Assembly (NCBI GenBank): GCA_018806985.1
Contig: JADANN010000123.1
Location: 124,001-188,000, forward strand
Direction: 5' to 3'
DNA: 64,000 nucleotides
Source: Angiostrongylus vasorum
Lineage: Eukaryota; Nematoda; Chromadorea; Rhabditida; Metastrongylidae
The notes under the pieces were generated by a model. It worked only from the letters and a program-made list of their open reading frames with translations, was not told the DNA's origin and did no database searches. Below are positions 12,302-24,164 of this stretch, piece by piece. Made by a program: the position numbers and the translations under genes. Positions within the stretch are counted from its first letter, which is position 1, and each line of letters begins with the position of its first letter.

Positions 12302-13119
12302 TCTACGCTTTCTTGATGTGCAAATAACTCTCTTATACCGTATTGCTTCCATTTTTGTTAACCTTAGTCTCACCTTTTCGCTCATTTGCATTCTCTCTGT
12401 CTTCCCCTCTTTCTTCTTTCTACTTTGTTTTCATTACGGTTTGCTCTCTCCGATTCTTATCAAGCATGATGTAAACAACACACATGGTCGTTAGGAAGAA
12501 TTTCATCGTGGAGTCACCCTAAGACTAAAACTGTTGTCAAACCGGCAAGTATGGGTTATAGCTAAGTCGTAGTTCAATCTAAGCTGTCTGTTCCAATTAT
12601 TGGTTTTTTTTTTGTACTACCAATGGAAAGCAGGTCTCAAAATTACACAAACATCCGAGCATGATTTTAATCACTAGCCTGGCATCCATCATATGTGTGT
12701 GTGTGAGCGTGTGTATGTATGCATGTGTATGTGTATGTGTATGTATACATAATTGAGCCATCTTATACTGTCAACAGATCCTAAACGTTAAACGACACTC
12801 CATTTGTGTGGCCGAGTTTCGGTCGTTGTTCACTTGTAGTACTGAAAGTCGTACCGGTACCTTATTCAATGACGTAGTGTTGTATCCACTTTGCCTTTTT
12901 ATAAAGGGATGTTTACTAAGTGAATTCTTTACAGAACTGCATAACTGTGTATACAAATGAGACTTGTATTGCTCAACAGAATACATCAAGACTACTTCTA
13001 CATAGTACTCCACTTTTTTTTCTGAAGATTTTCAACATTTCATCATTGAATCAGGGTGGTATCCTCGTCTTGGGAAAAGGATGATAGGAACTCCTCTAAA
13101 CGAAATTCATTATTATCCC
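12302..13119. other. Gene-free stretch after the Aster-like gene
   Basis: No supported gene. A pyrimidine-rich tract follows the TAG at 12299-12301, then a TG/TATG microsatellite (12694-12748). The short minus-strand open frame at 12771-13013 shows no codon-like pattern or motif. Confidence 0.5.
12694..12748. repeat. TG/TATG microsatellite
   Basis: Runs of TGTGTG with interspersed TATG and GTGTAT units, AT-flanked. Imperfect, with several unit types. Confidence 0.85.
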
Positions 13120-13131
13120 TATCATTAGAGT

Positions 13132-13412
13132 CTATGGCGCGTGTGGCGCAGTGGTCTGAAGCGCCCTGCAACACACACGTGGAATCGATCCCCGTGCCCA
13201 AGACCCACCAAGCCTTCCATCTCTCCGGGATCGGCAAATTGGTACCAGACTTGTCTGGGAGGATGGCAGCATTGGCTCGATACATCGGTAGGCCACCGCG
13301 AGTCATTGTAAAAGCCAATTATGCATTCAGTCACCTCCAACGATACTTGATTAAGTCGAATGCATGGCGCATCCCTCAGGTATTGGTCGACGCCGAGAGC
13401 TTCATCCTTTTT
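13132..13412 (+). repeat. SINE-A copy 4
   Basis: Near-consensus plus copy with a clean 12-bp target-site duplication, TATCATTAGAGT, at 13120-13131 and 13413-13424. The clear repeats suggest a fairly recent insertion. The ~120-codon frames across it are repeat-derived. Confidence 0.9.
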
Positions 13413-13679
13413 TATCATTAGAGTTCATTTATAATTGAAATTATGACTTTAGCAGATATTTTCCCGTAAATTCCACAAGCAATGATACTTCGTAGGGTGC
13501 TTCATTGGGCTACGTCTTTCCCAAATAACTGGACAATCCAAGTTTCCAACCGCTTCGGTCGCTTTCTGTTCATTCTGTCGACATTGCTGGAATAGGTGAA
13601 TTAAGGTAGAATTAAAAGTGAAATTAAGGTAGATGACAATTTCACCAACCAAACGCTGGTGGTATAGCTGAAGGCCTCG

Positions 13680-14115
13680 AGTTACCACTCCATGTGAAGT
13701 TCTTGGAAGTAACACTAAATAACTTTGGCGACACGGTACGCACTGTTACTGAATTTTACGATTTACTTCGATAATATCGTCTAAAGTAGCGGAAACAAGC
13801 ATCAAGCAGAAACAGAGATAAGATATATTTTCGCACTGAATAGGCCCAATTTGCTTATCTGGAGTTTTCATTACTACCTTCGCCTCAACAAAAACGAAAA
13901 CTTTTAAGTCATTGATGGTTGGGCACAGCAGGATTTTTTCCTCCCGCGATATATGAATGAGCTTTGTTATAGTGTGGATTTGGTCATTCATTGTGAACAA
14001 CTACCGAAATATGTACTCTCGCATTGCTGTTCACCGTCCAGTGTTCTGATACGCTTGGTAAGGAATATTCGAGTAAGCAGCTTGTAAAGGCAAGCAGGCA
14101 ATGTCGGAAAGTATA
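13680..14115 (-). mobile_element. RTE LINE remnant, reverse-transcriptase part
   Basis: Minus-strand translation with frameshifts gives TRLI..SREEK...INDLK, matching [20 protein letters not shown] of the copy at 41929-44977. The flanking text ACTTTGGCGACACGGTA parallels its TTTTGGCGAGATGGTA. Strongly diverged, so older than the three large copies. Confidence 0.65.
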
Positions 14116-14349
14116 CCTCCGTGCATAGAAAACGAGTTTCACTGGTTCTCTATTCATTAAGCATCTGGAACTTTGACTAGCAGCATGTGGAAATCCACGT
14201 TACACTGTGTTAAGAAGACCCACGGTAGATCTTTCGGGTGTTCTGGTCCGATGTTGTTTTGTATTAAAACTTCTTTCGGTGCAAAGCCATTCATTTTTAA
14301 TGTTGTTAATAAAGGATCTATTTTACTACAGCTCTCGTGCGGTCTTTAG

Positions 14350-14502
14350 GCTAATGCAGCAATCGTCCAGTTACAGCTACCGGTTGTCTTGGAAGAACCC
14401 AAGTCGAAAAGCAACAAAATTCTTTTTGATCCCTCAGAGCTGGCATATGCCTATGATGAAAGCGAACTACCTGCCGTTCAAGCAATATTTCACGCCACTT
14501 GA
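14350..14502 (+). CDS. Unidentified exon-like open segment
   Basis: A TTTAG acceptor at 14345-14349 is followed by 50 codons in one frame ending in TGA (14500). The composition looks protein-like, acidic and helical (EEPKSKSNKILFDPSELAYA, then YDESELPAVQ). I do not recognise it. No upstream exon could be joined, because the preceding sequence is an RTE remnant. It may be the last exon of a small gene, or a fragment. A longer overlapping frame at 14207-14725 is richer in rare residues and less convincing. Confidence 0.3.
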   Translation, partial: ANAAIVQLQLPVVLEEPKSKSNKILFDPSELAYAYDESELPAVQAIFHAT

Positions 14503-14764
14503 GGTCATTATTATATTCCTGAGTGTTATAGTGGAGTTCAATTGCAGCACTACTTCAGCGGTTAGCCATATGAGCTATAACGATAGAAATAGATTTGTTA
14601 TACGCCGAAACCTAATTTCTTCATTCCTAGGATATTCCCAAAATTCTCCACGACTCTCAGCACGCTCCTATCTCGTATCCCGAAACCACGAATCATATTA
14701 TCCCAGGAATTCTTTAGATATTTAGATCGAACAGCATTAGACGTCATATGAATTTCCAGCATTT

Positions 14765-14968
14765 ATGCATGATTCGTTATGTTGCAACAATTATCTATGG
14801 AGATGGGCGGGCTTTTGTTTACCGCTATGGTTGAAGCTCTACTGCGAGTTGCCTTCAATTCAAGCCGCACAAGTTCGGGGTCGTCGCAAACACAATAACC
14901 CTACTAAGAACAATAAGCGCTCTTTAAAAAAAAAGACTGACGATGCCTTATTAGATTTGTTGTCATAA
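14765..14968 (+). CDS. Unidentified small ORF with basic C terminus
   Basis: 67 codons following a TTTCCAG acceptor at about 14754-14760. The end is basic then acidic (RGRRKHNNPTKNNKRSLKKK, then TDDALLDLLS). It ends two bases into the left target-site duplication of SINE-A copy 5. It could be the 3' exon of the same gene as 14350-14502, but the frames were not reconciled. No family recognised. Confidence 0.3.
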   Translation: MHDSLCCNNYLWRWAGFCLPLWLKLYCELPSIQAAQVRGRRKHNNPTKNNKRSLKKKTDDALLDLLS

Positions 14969-15251
14969 TAAAATAAAGGATAAAGCTCTTAGCGTTGACC
15001 AATTTCCTGAGGGATGCACCATGCATTCGAGTTCATTAAGCATCGTTGGAGGTGACTGAATGCATATCTAGCCTTTACAATGACTCGCGGTGGCCTACTG
15101 CGCGCTATCCTCCCAGATAAGTCTGGTACAAATTTGCCAACCCCCCCGCCCCACCCAAAGTGTGGGGGGCTTGGTGAACCTGGGGTGCTGGATCGAACCC
15201 ATGTCTATTGCAGGGGCCTCTAACCACTGCTCTACTGCCCTACACACGCCC
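14967..15251 (-). repeat. SINE-A copy 5
   Basis: Minus copy with a C-rich expansion near 15140-15165. Flanked by ATTTGTTGTCAT (14955-14966) and ATTTATTGTCAT (15252-15263), a 12-bp duplication with one mismatch. Confidence 0.8.
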
Positions 15252-15263
15252 ATTTATTGTCAT

Positions 15264-15776
15264 GTGATAATATTTCCTATGCGGCGCATTGCAATACACT
15301 ACCACAATATTGAAAAGGTATATTGTTTTTAACGAGGTGTGGTTATTCAGGGAAACCATAAAAGGACTTTCTTGCTCCTAGTACGGAATATAAAGCAGCT
15401 GCATTATAACTGAAAAAGTGAAAGAGAGAAAGAAAACCAGCACAGTCGAAGGTTCACTATTAGCAAATCAAACATGACGTCATTGCACGTTGAAGCTCAT
15501 GTTTCCAAAACTGCTCTATGTCAATTTTTTTTTCTCAAATTTGTATAACATGACTCTCATGCCACTTGGGAATAACCTCAAGATAGAAAACAAAGCTAAA
15601 TCATTGGCACATAGTAGAACTTCGTCTTTAGTGGTTGGAGTTACAAGTATGCCATACGTGTCAACAAACAGCTGTCAAACCTTGTTGTACGTTAACACAA
15701 AACATTACGCTCTATGGTAACTTCACGAAAAGTTCCGCCGAATTATACATTCCTAATCATGTTGAAGGGCGCGTGT
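15264..15776. other. Gene-free stretch
   Basis: AT-rich sequence between two SINE-A copies. Open frames are short and show no motif or splice-site context. Confidence 0.5.
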
Positions 15777-16050
15777 AGCGCAGTGATCGGAGGCGCCCTG
15801 TCATACACATGGGATCTATCAGCGCGCCAAGGCTCATCAAGTCTTCTATCCATCCGAAGGCGGCAAAGTGGTAGCAGACTGGTCTGGGAAGATAGCAGCA
15901 CTGGCTCAATACATCGGAATATATCGGTAGGCCACCGCGAGTCAATGTAATGGCCAGATATGTATTCAGTCACCTCCAACGATACTTAATGAAGTCGAAT
16001 GCATGACGCATCCCTCAGAGATTGATCAACGCCAACAACTTTATCCTTTA
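15777..16050 (+). repeat. SINE-A copy 6
   Basis: Plus copy with a small internal duplication (ATCGGAATATATCGG near 15913-15928). No clear target-site duplication. Confidence 0.8.
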
Positions 16051-18090
16051 TTCTTAAACATTTTGACCATGAGACTAATAGATTGAATGCTTCGTTATTT
16101 TTTTTACCGATCCTCGGTTTAGTTTTTATAAATCCGATGTTCATGAAGCACAACTTCATATAAGGGCCAAAAATGGTAAAGTTCCGTTCACGCCTACCAG
16201 TCGTGGACCGTGATAAACTTGCGACGTTAGGGCTTGTCAGAGAAATAAAACGAAATATGCAAACTCAACAGGTCTCAAGGAAGTAGTTAAGTAAACGGAA
16301 AGCTCCCAGCCACATAAGCACCGTTTCAATTCTGCAGTTTCTTCAGTTTTGACATAGACCTCGAAGATATGGACACCATGAGTCATTACAAAGTGACAAT
16401 CGTAAATCAAGCTTTCGAAGCTCCCAACTACCATACGCTGATCACTACCGACGACCTTGCAACAGATGAACCGTCGAAGATCCAGTAAGATAGATGAACC
16501 AGGCCATGTGACGAACAATCGCTAAAAAAGAGCGTTATTGATTGAATTCAAAATGGTTGGACCACTTATGAACGTCCTTCAAGACAAAATTTGACCCCTT
16601 TCGTATCTTTGAAAAGAAGGAAATTCATTTGACAACTAGTGCTAACAAAAGGGTTCAATGATACCCGGTCGATTAACTTGATAATTAACAATAAACAGGT
16701 AGAATAAGGTACGCGGTGAGCGGAATGGTTAAAGATGAAAGTATGGTCGCTGGTTCGACCCCTCTCAAGCGAACAGGTCTGTCATCCCTATAGGGATAGG
16801 AGATCACTACCGGACTTGTCCAGAAAAAGCTCTCTCAGATCTACAACGGCTATCGACTCTCTCGAATGAAAACCTGGGAAAGCTCTAATTGAGCCATTTC
16901 ACTTCCACGAAAAAAAAGACGGCCAGCAATCAACAACATCGATGAGGAAGGCTGGAAATCCTAGAGCACCAGCGATCCACTAGGAAATGCTTTTTCCCCA
17001 TTCTCGACTTCCTCTCCATGACCTTCATGGATAATGAATGCGATGTGGGAACGAACCGGACGGAAGAAGTGCTCGGCTTTGCATAATGTGTGACGCATCA
17101 TGCAAATAGATAAACAGAAAAACAAAGAAATAAATAAACGAACAAACAAGTAGAATAGACGCGATATCTGCTCTGCCCATAGAAACTGAGCTTTACACTT
17201 ACCCGTACTAAAAGATATGCTCTTTCTCCTACTGAAATTATCACTGCGACATAGGAGACAGTTATGATTTAGTGAAATATGCTAGTTGCTTTGAGGTATG
17301 ACAACACGTTCATAAGTATTCTTAGTGAAGTCCGTACGAGAACGAAAATCCCATTCGAAAACATCAACGAGTCTACTGGTGAAAACTGCGATCGATCAAG
17401 CCGATGACATAGAAAATCAGTTTCCCTCACACGAAACATCACTAGTGATAGTGTCGCCTTAGAGGACAAGCATGTGTCAAACACGATCAGCAGTCCTTCA
17501 AACAAGTAAGGATTGCATTTGCTATAACCGCAAAGTTTGAAAAATACACGATTAAAGGACGTTTAAACACGATCACTAAGCGGTCCTATGTGGATACGTT
17601 TTCGAACTACAGTATATGCAGCACACATTTGCGGCAGTGGCGTACCCAATTTTTTCAAGGATTCTTGACTCAGTATGGGTGATCTCTGTCCTTATCCATC
17701 CTTTCATTTTTACTGATTGTTCCTACGTCGTGTATTTCTCCCTCCTACGCGTTCATTTGGATGTGCGAGCTTTTTGTGGCCGGTTCAGGCCTTTTTTGTC
17801 CACCCACTTAACTATATTTCGTAGTTTGTAACGTCTGATTGTGTAAAGGGATAAGCACAGGTTTCTTAGGCCTTATATTCTCATTGGAGCTTATGTTATA
17901 TGCTTATTACTTTCCTACCGTTAGTCATTATGTGTTCTATAAGCTCTTTAAGTGCTTACTATTTCTTTAAAGCATTTAATTATTTCTGAATTCTCTCGCT
18001 GTTCTGAAGTATGCTACACGTTGCTTTCTTTCATGGTCACCTCATATGACTTGTTCGCTCATTTTCTTCCGCTGGGTGTCTGATATCTGC
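16051..18090. other. Gap upstream of rps-7
   Basis: No supported gene. A worn tRNA-headed SINE lies at 16708-17050. The last ~250 bases before rps-7 are pyrimidine-rich, which fits an upstream or outron region of a highly expressed trans-spliced gene, but no promoter element is recognisable. Confidence 0.45.
16708..17050 (+). repeat. SINE-D-like remnant
   Basis: Head CGGTGAGCGGAATGGTTAAAG and B-box-like TGGTTCGACCCC (16752-16763) have tRNA shape. The body holds CGGACTTGTCCAGAAAAAGC, comparable to the SINE-D copy at 61336. Confidence 0.4.
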
Positions 18091-18130
18091 TAATGTTTTC
18101 TTTCCTTCATTTAAGGATCGACTGCGTTCA

Positions 18131-18134
18131 CAGA
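18131..18134 (+). promoter_or_regulatory. Probable trans-splice acceptor of rps-7
   Basis: TTCACAG ends at 18133, one base before the rps-7 ATG (18135). A 3' splice site with almost no leader and no upstream donor in a conserved exon is the usual mark of spliced-leader addition in nematodes. Inferred, not proven by RNA. Confidence 0.55.
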
Positions 18135-21100
18135 ATGCCGGAGATCGTAGGTAAATTAATGAAGCCCGATGGCTCAGTTATCACAGAACTTGAGAAGCAG
18201 GTCTCACAAGCTCTGATTGATTTGGATAACAGTTCGGAGATGAAGGCTCAGCTTCGTGAGTTATACATCGTTGGAGTTCGGGTGAGACTTCGTCACAATT
18301 TCTTTCTTTGTCATTGTTACACGAAGCATTTTTTTTAACGTTTCATTTCGTTTTCGTTCTGTCCTTTCAAATGCTATCTTTGAGTTAACCTAGTGATAAT
18401 GTGCAAGACCAGAATGCCATCTGCACAAACTTGGATGGGATGCTTTTTTGTCAACGAAGTTATTTATTGATCCAAACTTTATGAAAGTCAAGTTGGACAC
18501 AAGGATAGCTAAACCTTTCGTCACTTGGTTATATTTTCGAACGAAAACCGCCGGTGTTTTACTTTTGAGCATTTTTTTGTCACTTTTCGGTCTACATCCA
18601 TTATTAATGGATCAGGTAAGCCTTTATCTGGGGATTAGTTGTTAAACTGGTAGAGTCCAGGATAGCCTCGTCCCTATCGTAGAGTACTGAACAGTCAGTC
18701 AATAACTCAAAAGACCGACTTTCTATAAACCTCGGCATAGGTAGTTGATATGTTTATTTATATGATCTTATAAACTGATCTTCTTTAGCTGATGCGAGGT
18801 TGGTATAGGTCTTCGTTGTCGTTGTCGTTGTCGTTGTTGTTGGTGTTGTTGGTCAATGGCTGACGTTTCGGCGATTCGCCTTGCTCAGAGCCGTGATGTT
18901 ATGAGTGGGACCGTTAGGTCATGGCTCTGAGGAAGGCGAAATCGCCGAAACGTCAGCCATCGACCAACAACACCGACAACGACAACGAAGACCTATACCA
19001 ACCTCGCATCAGCTAAAGAAGATCAGTTTATAAGATCGTATAAGTCAGTCAATTGTGAGTTGTAGATTTGCGTCTTGAGATTCGGAGGAATAGATGCATT
19101 GGTTTGTAGGTAAGTAGGCAGATCTGTTTCACTTGAAGAAAATGGCTAAATTCACTAATTTAAAATCGGACTTGAACAAATAAAACACCTGTCTATACGT
19201 CTTCTTTCTTTGATAAACTTACATTATTATTAATGATCATTAATGATTAGTCATACCGAGGTTGATAAATAATCTCCAATTTCGGCGAACGTCCCGACGT
19301 CTTCGTCTTCATCAGAGCCGATGATCCGAGTCGATGGTCCACAGTTGTTCGTCTTCTCGATGTGGCGTCTCTGGATCGCCGGCTCTGATGAAGACGAAGT
19401 TGAGACTTTAACCGGGAACAAAGATTCATTATCAGGCTCATGTAAGCTTATCGAAGAAAGAATACATATTGATTAGTCATGCCGAAGTTAGAGGGAACTG
19501 GGTTTTGAAATATAATCAATCACCTATCTATCGAAATTATTTCTCAATTGACTTTGTCATAGTAACTTTTTAGTGCCAATAAGGAAAGAAAGCAGAGGTC
19601 TGCTAACCGTGATTCACTTAAAAATTTGGAATATAATGAAAGTAACTAGCAGTCTTGGAGCTGTTGGTTTGTCAAGAATTCATCCTTTAAAAGGCATTGG
19701 TTTGCTAAATTTCAATAACTATGCACCATTCAAGCATGAGGTCTTAAGCAGTTAGCAGCTTGTTAACACTTTGGTAACGATGCTAGTTTCCCAGTAACTG
19801 CGGATAATTTCTCACCAGCTAGTACTCGAGAAATTAAAGGCTAGACAGATTTGTGGGGAAGACTTAGAGTAGTTGCTGGAAATGGTCCTCATATTTTATT
19901 TCACAGCTTTTGTTTTGGTTAAAAACGTTCTATTTTGACTGGGGTATGCTTTTTTGAAGTTGATAAACGCAAACGTTTCAAGCCACGTATCGATTGAGGT
20001 CAGTCATTATAGGGTGTGATCAATAATAATCATTTTGTGGGAAAGGAAAGAACTTGGAATTTGTATGCCTTGATTCGAAGTCCAATATGGATGTGAAAGT
20101 TTTCGATGTTTTTAGTTCTTTTTCTTCTATTAACATATTTCTTTTAGGAAATCGAAATCGGAAGCAAGTCCGTGATTGTTGTATATGTGCCTGTTCCACA
20201 ATTAAAGCAATTCCACAAAGTTCAAGTACAGCTTGTTCGTGAATTGGAGAAGAAGTTTGGAGGAAAGCACGTTTTATTTTTGGCTAAGGTTCGCACACGT
20301 CTTGTATGCCTTAGGAGTGGACTAAAGTCTATAAATTCAAAATATTTACCGTGATTTTAATAGGACGAGTTGACTAGTTGTCAGAAACTTGTTCTTGTTC
20401 CGTGGTAATGAACTCCGAGGCAATCATAAGGAGCGGTTTAAACTGATAACGACGTATGGCTGTGTTTCTTGAATGAACACAATTTGTTCTCACATTTTCG
20501 GACTGTCCATTATTCGCTCCAAAACCGCTTTTATAACCTTCATTGTTCCTCCTAGTGTTGCTTACTTACATGGGTATTTGGATATTTGATGGCGCGTCTT
20601 CACTGCTTGTGCGGGCCTTAGCATAATTTCCATTTTTGTGGAGTTTTGCTTGTGTTTCCATGGAGTCCCGCGGTCAACCTGGCCAAAGTCTGCACCAGGT
20701 CGTGCCAACACAGGCAAGTTGCTGCCTTTGTGGATCAGAGGGAGATTTGCCACCATGAGACTAGTTTGACACCAGGACAATGGTGGATCCTGGTATTGGT
20801 TTACTCTTAACTGGGTTTCCTGATGGAAACGCTGGACTCCTTTTTTAGCTTAAGAGACCTTTCTGAGGGGATGAATCCCTCTGATGTACATGGCAGCTCG
20901 ACACCCAGGACCAACTTTCAGCCACAATGAGGAAGTAACCCGTTGGGAGGTCCTTCTAAAATTATACACATTTTATTATGACATCGAATTAGCATATATT
21001 GTTTTTGAGAGTGCACTACCCTAGAAAATAGTTATTAGCATTTTCACCGTATATTGTGGTATTTTGAGGAGCATAAACAATTTGTGAACGTGTCGTGCAA

Positions 21101-21863
21101 CATCTTGTAAATTTGGCCGTTAGTTAAATGCGATCTGGGCGAGAGTTTTTGATAAAATATTCGAAGAACACTCCAGGGTAACTAGAAGGATTTTTTAATA
21201 TGGCGAACAAATTTAAATACTTTGTGTTGTAAATAGCTAATTTGGAAGCATAACAATAACGTGGGTTTTTTTTACGTGATTAAACTGGCACAGGTTTAGT
21301 ATAAAAGCTTTGTTTGGCGAACATTACGGCTCCTTCACTTTCTTCGGAGCGGCATAGTAACCTATTTATTTGTGTCATTATTACTTCAGCGCCGGATCCT
21401 TCCGAAACCTCTGCGTGGCTCAAAAAGGCGCCCCCAAAAACAGAAAAGGCCGCGTTCACGTACTCTTACTGCTGTTCATGAGGCTTGGCTGGACGAGATG
21501 GTGTTCCCAGCTGAAGTTGTTGGAAAGCGTACTCGCGTGAGGCTTGATGGCAAGAAGATCCTGAAGGTGTGTGCTTTTAGTTCGAATTTGTCATTGTAGA
21601 TAACAATATTTTGGGAGATGGAGTGGACAAATGGTCCATGTTATTCATCGTCTCAACGATTTTCAAAGTGCAGCACTGATGTTTTGTTGTTGCTTAATGG
21701 GGTTAGTTATATTCTATAGAATTTTCAAAGTAAGTATATTTAGGTTCATCTCGAAAAGGCTCAACAGACGAATGTTGAGCATAAGGTTGACACGTTTGTG
21801 TCCGTCTATAGGAAGCTCACAGGAAAGGAAGTTGTGTTTGAGTTCCCTGATCCCATCTTCTAA
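18135..21863 (+). CDS. rps-7: 40S ribosomal protein S7 (eS7)
   Basis: Structural protein of the small ribosomal subunit, cytoplasmic. Four exons: 18135-18281, 20148-20288, 21390-21566, 21744-21863 (with TAA), all phase 0, giving 194 residues, the length I recall for C. elegans RPS-7. Diagnostic text: [13 protein letters not shown] at the start, [14 protein letters not shown] and [13 protein letters not shown] in exon 2, [10 protein letters not shown] and [17 protein letters not shown] in exon 3, [19 protein letters not shown] at the end. The ATG is one base after a probable trans-splice acceptor. Intron 1 (18282-20147) holds two inverted repeats, and intron 2 a repeat-C copy. No canonical AATAAA was seen just after the stop. 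The coding sequence is intact. Confidence 0.97.
18759..19042. repeat. Long inverted repeat in rps-7 intron 1
   Basis: Left arm 18759-18892 and right arm 18923-19042 are near-perfect reverse complements with a 30-nt loop. The left arm has extra GTCGTT units (18812-18838), so the arms differ mainly in a trinucleotide tract. Outer ends read TATATGATCTTATAAACTGATC and its complement (ends shown for orientation). The motif GCCGAAACGTCAGCCAT lies close to the loop. The intron transcript would form a hairpin with arms of about 120 bp. Confidence 0.9.
19301..19399. repeat. Second, shorter inverted repeat in rps-7 intron 1
   Basis: CTTCGTCTTCATCAGAGCCG at 19301-19320 is the exact reverse complement of 19380-19399, with a 59-nt loop. 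Flanking near-direct repeats ATTAGTCATACCGAGGTT (19247) and ATTAGTCATGCCGAAGTT (19473) suggest a larger inserted unit of about 230 bp. Related text occurs at 60358-60490 and 51300-51440. Confidence 0.75.
20574..20954 (+). repeat. Repeat-C copy 4
   Basis: In rps-7 intron 2. Begins after GGGTATTTGGATATTTGATGG and ends GTAACCCGTTGGGAGG. It contains a small internal loss near 20645-20655 compared with copy 2. Confidence 0.8.
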
Positions 21864-22742
21864 GTTGTTTCTGTTGACATAAATTGTTATATAACACTAT
21901 GATTAGATGTTTCATATTGAGCTTTCTATAATTTATAAATGAAAAGTGGGAATGAGATGTTCACATTGCACCTAGTTTCTTGTTTACTAGTTTTTTTTCT
22001 CAGATTTATTAAAAGCTTCTATCCTTGGCAGCCTTGAGCCACATAATTTAGTCAAGCGTTGCAACAAAAAGACTACTTTTCTAGTTCAGGTTATTCTGTT
22101 CTCTTGAGCACAAGCCTGCAGAACTAGACCTCTAGTGTGTGGCCTTTAGAATGTGGAAACAGAGGTTTATAACTTGATTGTTGAATCGCATGTGTCGCTC
22201 ATGTGAGTCCATGACTTTGCGCGCTCTCATATCAGTTTAGTCTGCATCACTAACCACTGGGCTACCTTTCCTTATAGCGTGTATGCAGGCTATGTTTAAT
22301 AGAACGTGATAAGAATAGCTGTGGTTTCTTGATCAAAACTATGTATACAGAACTGAATATTTACAGTTGACAGCAACAGGAGAGAACTAGTGATATTCAG
22401 TGTGGAGTGGTCTTGTTCCCCCGTTAGAACATCCAGTATTTTGATCAACCACAGAGGTAAAAAACTGGTGGTGAACATTTTGCAGCACGACTAATGAAAG
22501 CTTGTCAAAAGAGTGGGATGTCTGTTGTCACGTCTAAGCTGCTCTGTGTTCTATACTCCTAGGTGAATATTGTCCTTTGACAGTTAGCGCCCGACGTGAG
22601 TTGACCTTCACTCAGCACGTAAATAGATTCAGTTCCCAACTTCATGTTAATATATCGCAGCTCAAAGTGAACTATGTTGGTTGAACTAGAGACCTTTGAA
22701 ATCTAAAAATCTTTAAAGTACAAGACATCTTATTGTACTTGG

Positions 22743-22982
22743 GTGAAGTCCCAATTTTCCGAGGAGTCGTGCTTCCGTCACTTTTTCTCGTCGAAGCCAG
22801 TAGTTTCAAAATGGAAACAAATTGAGCAAGCGATATTTCGTTCATTAGAATACAGTGATATATCCAAATGTGTTGTTGATCTTCATGGCTGGCAGGATTT
22901 CGTTTGGAATTTCAAGGACTCAGAGTTCGTTTTTTTTTCCTCGGAAAATTTTAGTTCCCTAATAATTTCGAAGATCGATTAG
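22743..22982 (+). CDS. Unidentified open frame
   Basis: 79 codons from a GTG, in-frame ATG later. The middle reads VVSKWKQIEQAIFRSLEYSD then WQDFVWNF, aromatic-rich and helical, which is more protein-like than most frames here. No family recognised. It might be an exon of the same gene as 23745-24053; repeat-C copy 5 would then be in the intron. No phase-consistent join was found. Confidence 0.2.
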   Translation: MKSQFSEESCFRHFFSSKPVVSKWKQIEQAIFRSLEYSDISKCVVDLHGWQDFVWNFKDSEFVFFSSENFSSLIISKID

Positions 22983-23136
22983 CAATTTTAAAGTAGCTTC
23001 CTTACTGCTGAGTATATTGGTCAAAGTCTATTCTACAAGGTGATGAAGTTTCAACTCCTCAAATAATCCAGTTATCAAAGAAATGTCGGCAGTCTGCGAA
23101 AAATTGGCTTCGGGGCCAAAGTGGCAAGTGTCTTGG

Positions 23137-23542
23137 GAGATGTCGTGTGGTACTATTTAACTCCTCCCAACGGTTTACCGCCTCATCGTGGCTGAGAGGT
23201 GTTCCTGGGTATCGGACTGCGGTGTACAGCAGGGGATTCGTCCCCCCGGCAGGGTCTCCCAAGCTGAGAGGGAGTCCGGCGTTTCCATCAGGAAGCCTAG
23301 CTAAGAGTAAACCAATACGAGGACCCACCACCGTCGTGCTGGTATCAAAGTCGCATGGTGGGAAATCTCCCTCTGATCTACAAGGGCTGCGATTGCCTGT
23401 CGTAGTGACGACCTGGGACAAACTTTGGCCAGGCTGTCCTCGAGATTCCAGGGAACCACAATGGCTTAACCGGCAAATCTCCGAAAAATGGTGATTATGC
23501 TAGGGCCCGCACAACTAGTGAGGACGTGCCGTTCAAGTTCAA
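23137..23542 (-). repeat. Repeat-C copy 5
   Basis: Minus orientation. The terminal tandem motif reads GTACTTGGTACTTGAACTTG on the complement (23531-23553). Otherwise near consensus, with CTCATCGTGGCTGAGAGGTG at its other end. Confidence 0.85.
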
Positions 23543-23744
23543 GTACCAAGTACTATTTAACTTGTCTTGAGAACAGATCTCAAAGTGGTGAATGAAGAGA
23601 TCCGCCCATTGGAGTCCACTATTCTGGAACATCGCTGTTCTAAGAACAGTCATGATGTAAAAGATTAGTTGAAAGAGTGTAGATAGACGAAAAAAAAACA
23701 CGACTTGAAAGGACTAAAACTTTTCTCTTGAGTAAAGCAACAAT

Positions 23745-24053
23745 ATGTTTAGCCTTAAAACCTATAAACCACTCGTAAATCGATCTCATAAACAGTTGCT
23801 GGTATGTGAACCAGCAATGAATGAATGGGATGCACTGTGTGCCGGTGAGATTCTTGATTGTCGACGGATTTGGCGCGGATTTGGAGGCGAGGTGACAGTA
23901 GCGTTCTGCTCTGAGAGTTTTTCACCACCTGAACAGATAAAAATGACATTTTCAAACGACATTTACGAGTGTTTGATTACTTCGCTTATTCAACATCGAA
24001 TATTCGATGGTGTTCGATGGTGTTCACCTGAGTTTTTTGCACAAAAGTGTTAA
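23745..24053 (+). CDS. Unidentified open frame, 102 codons
   Basis: Open to a TAA at 24051. The second half looks coding (CRRIWRGFGGEVTVAFCSES, then NDIYECLITSLIQHRIFDGV) with varied residue use. Several cysteines are present but there is no zinc-finger spacing I recognise. It may be a terminal exon after an acceptor at TAAACAG (23795), or a decayed mobile-element ORF. Confidence 0.25.
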   Translation: MFSLKTYKPLVNRSHKQLLVCEPAMNEWDALCAGEILDCRRIWRGFGGEVTVAFCSESFSPPEQIKMTFSNDIYECLITSLIQHRIFDGVRWCSPEFFAQKC

Positions 24054-24164
24054 GATGGAAAGGTAGTTTTGTAGAATTCAGCAGAAAATAAGTTGTGTAA
24101 CTCCTTTGAAATACAGATTCAGGTAGCAATATAGTGACCAGTTATATCCCAGATATTCTCAACA

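Noticed and set aside
13540..13620. Possible CPEB-like zinc segment (CSFCRHCW)
   Set aside because: Only eight residues fit, there is no flanking RRM, and the stretch is next to an RTE remnant.
14207..14725. 172-codon plus ORF
   Set aside because: Cys/Ser/Tyr-rich with no motif; the overlapping frame at 14350-14502 is more protein-like and has a splice acceptor.
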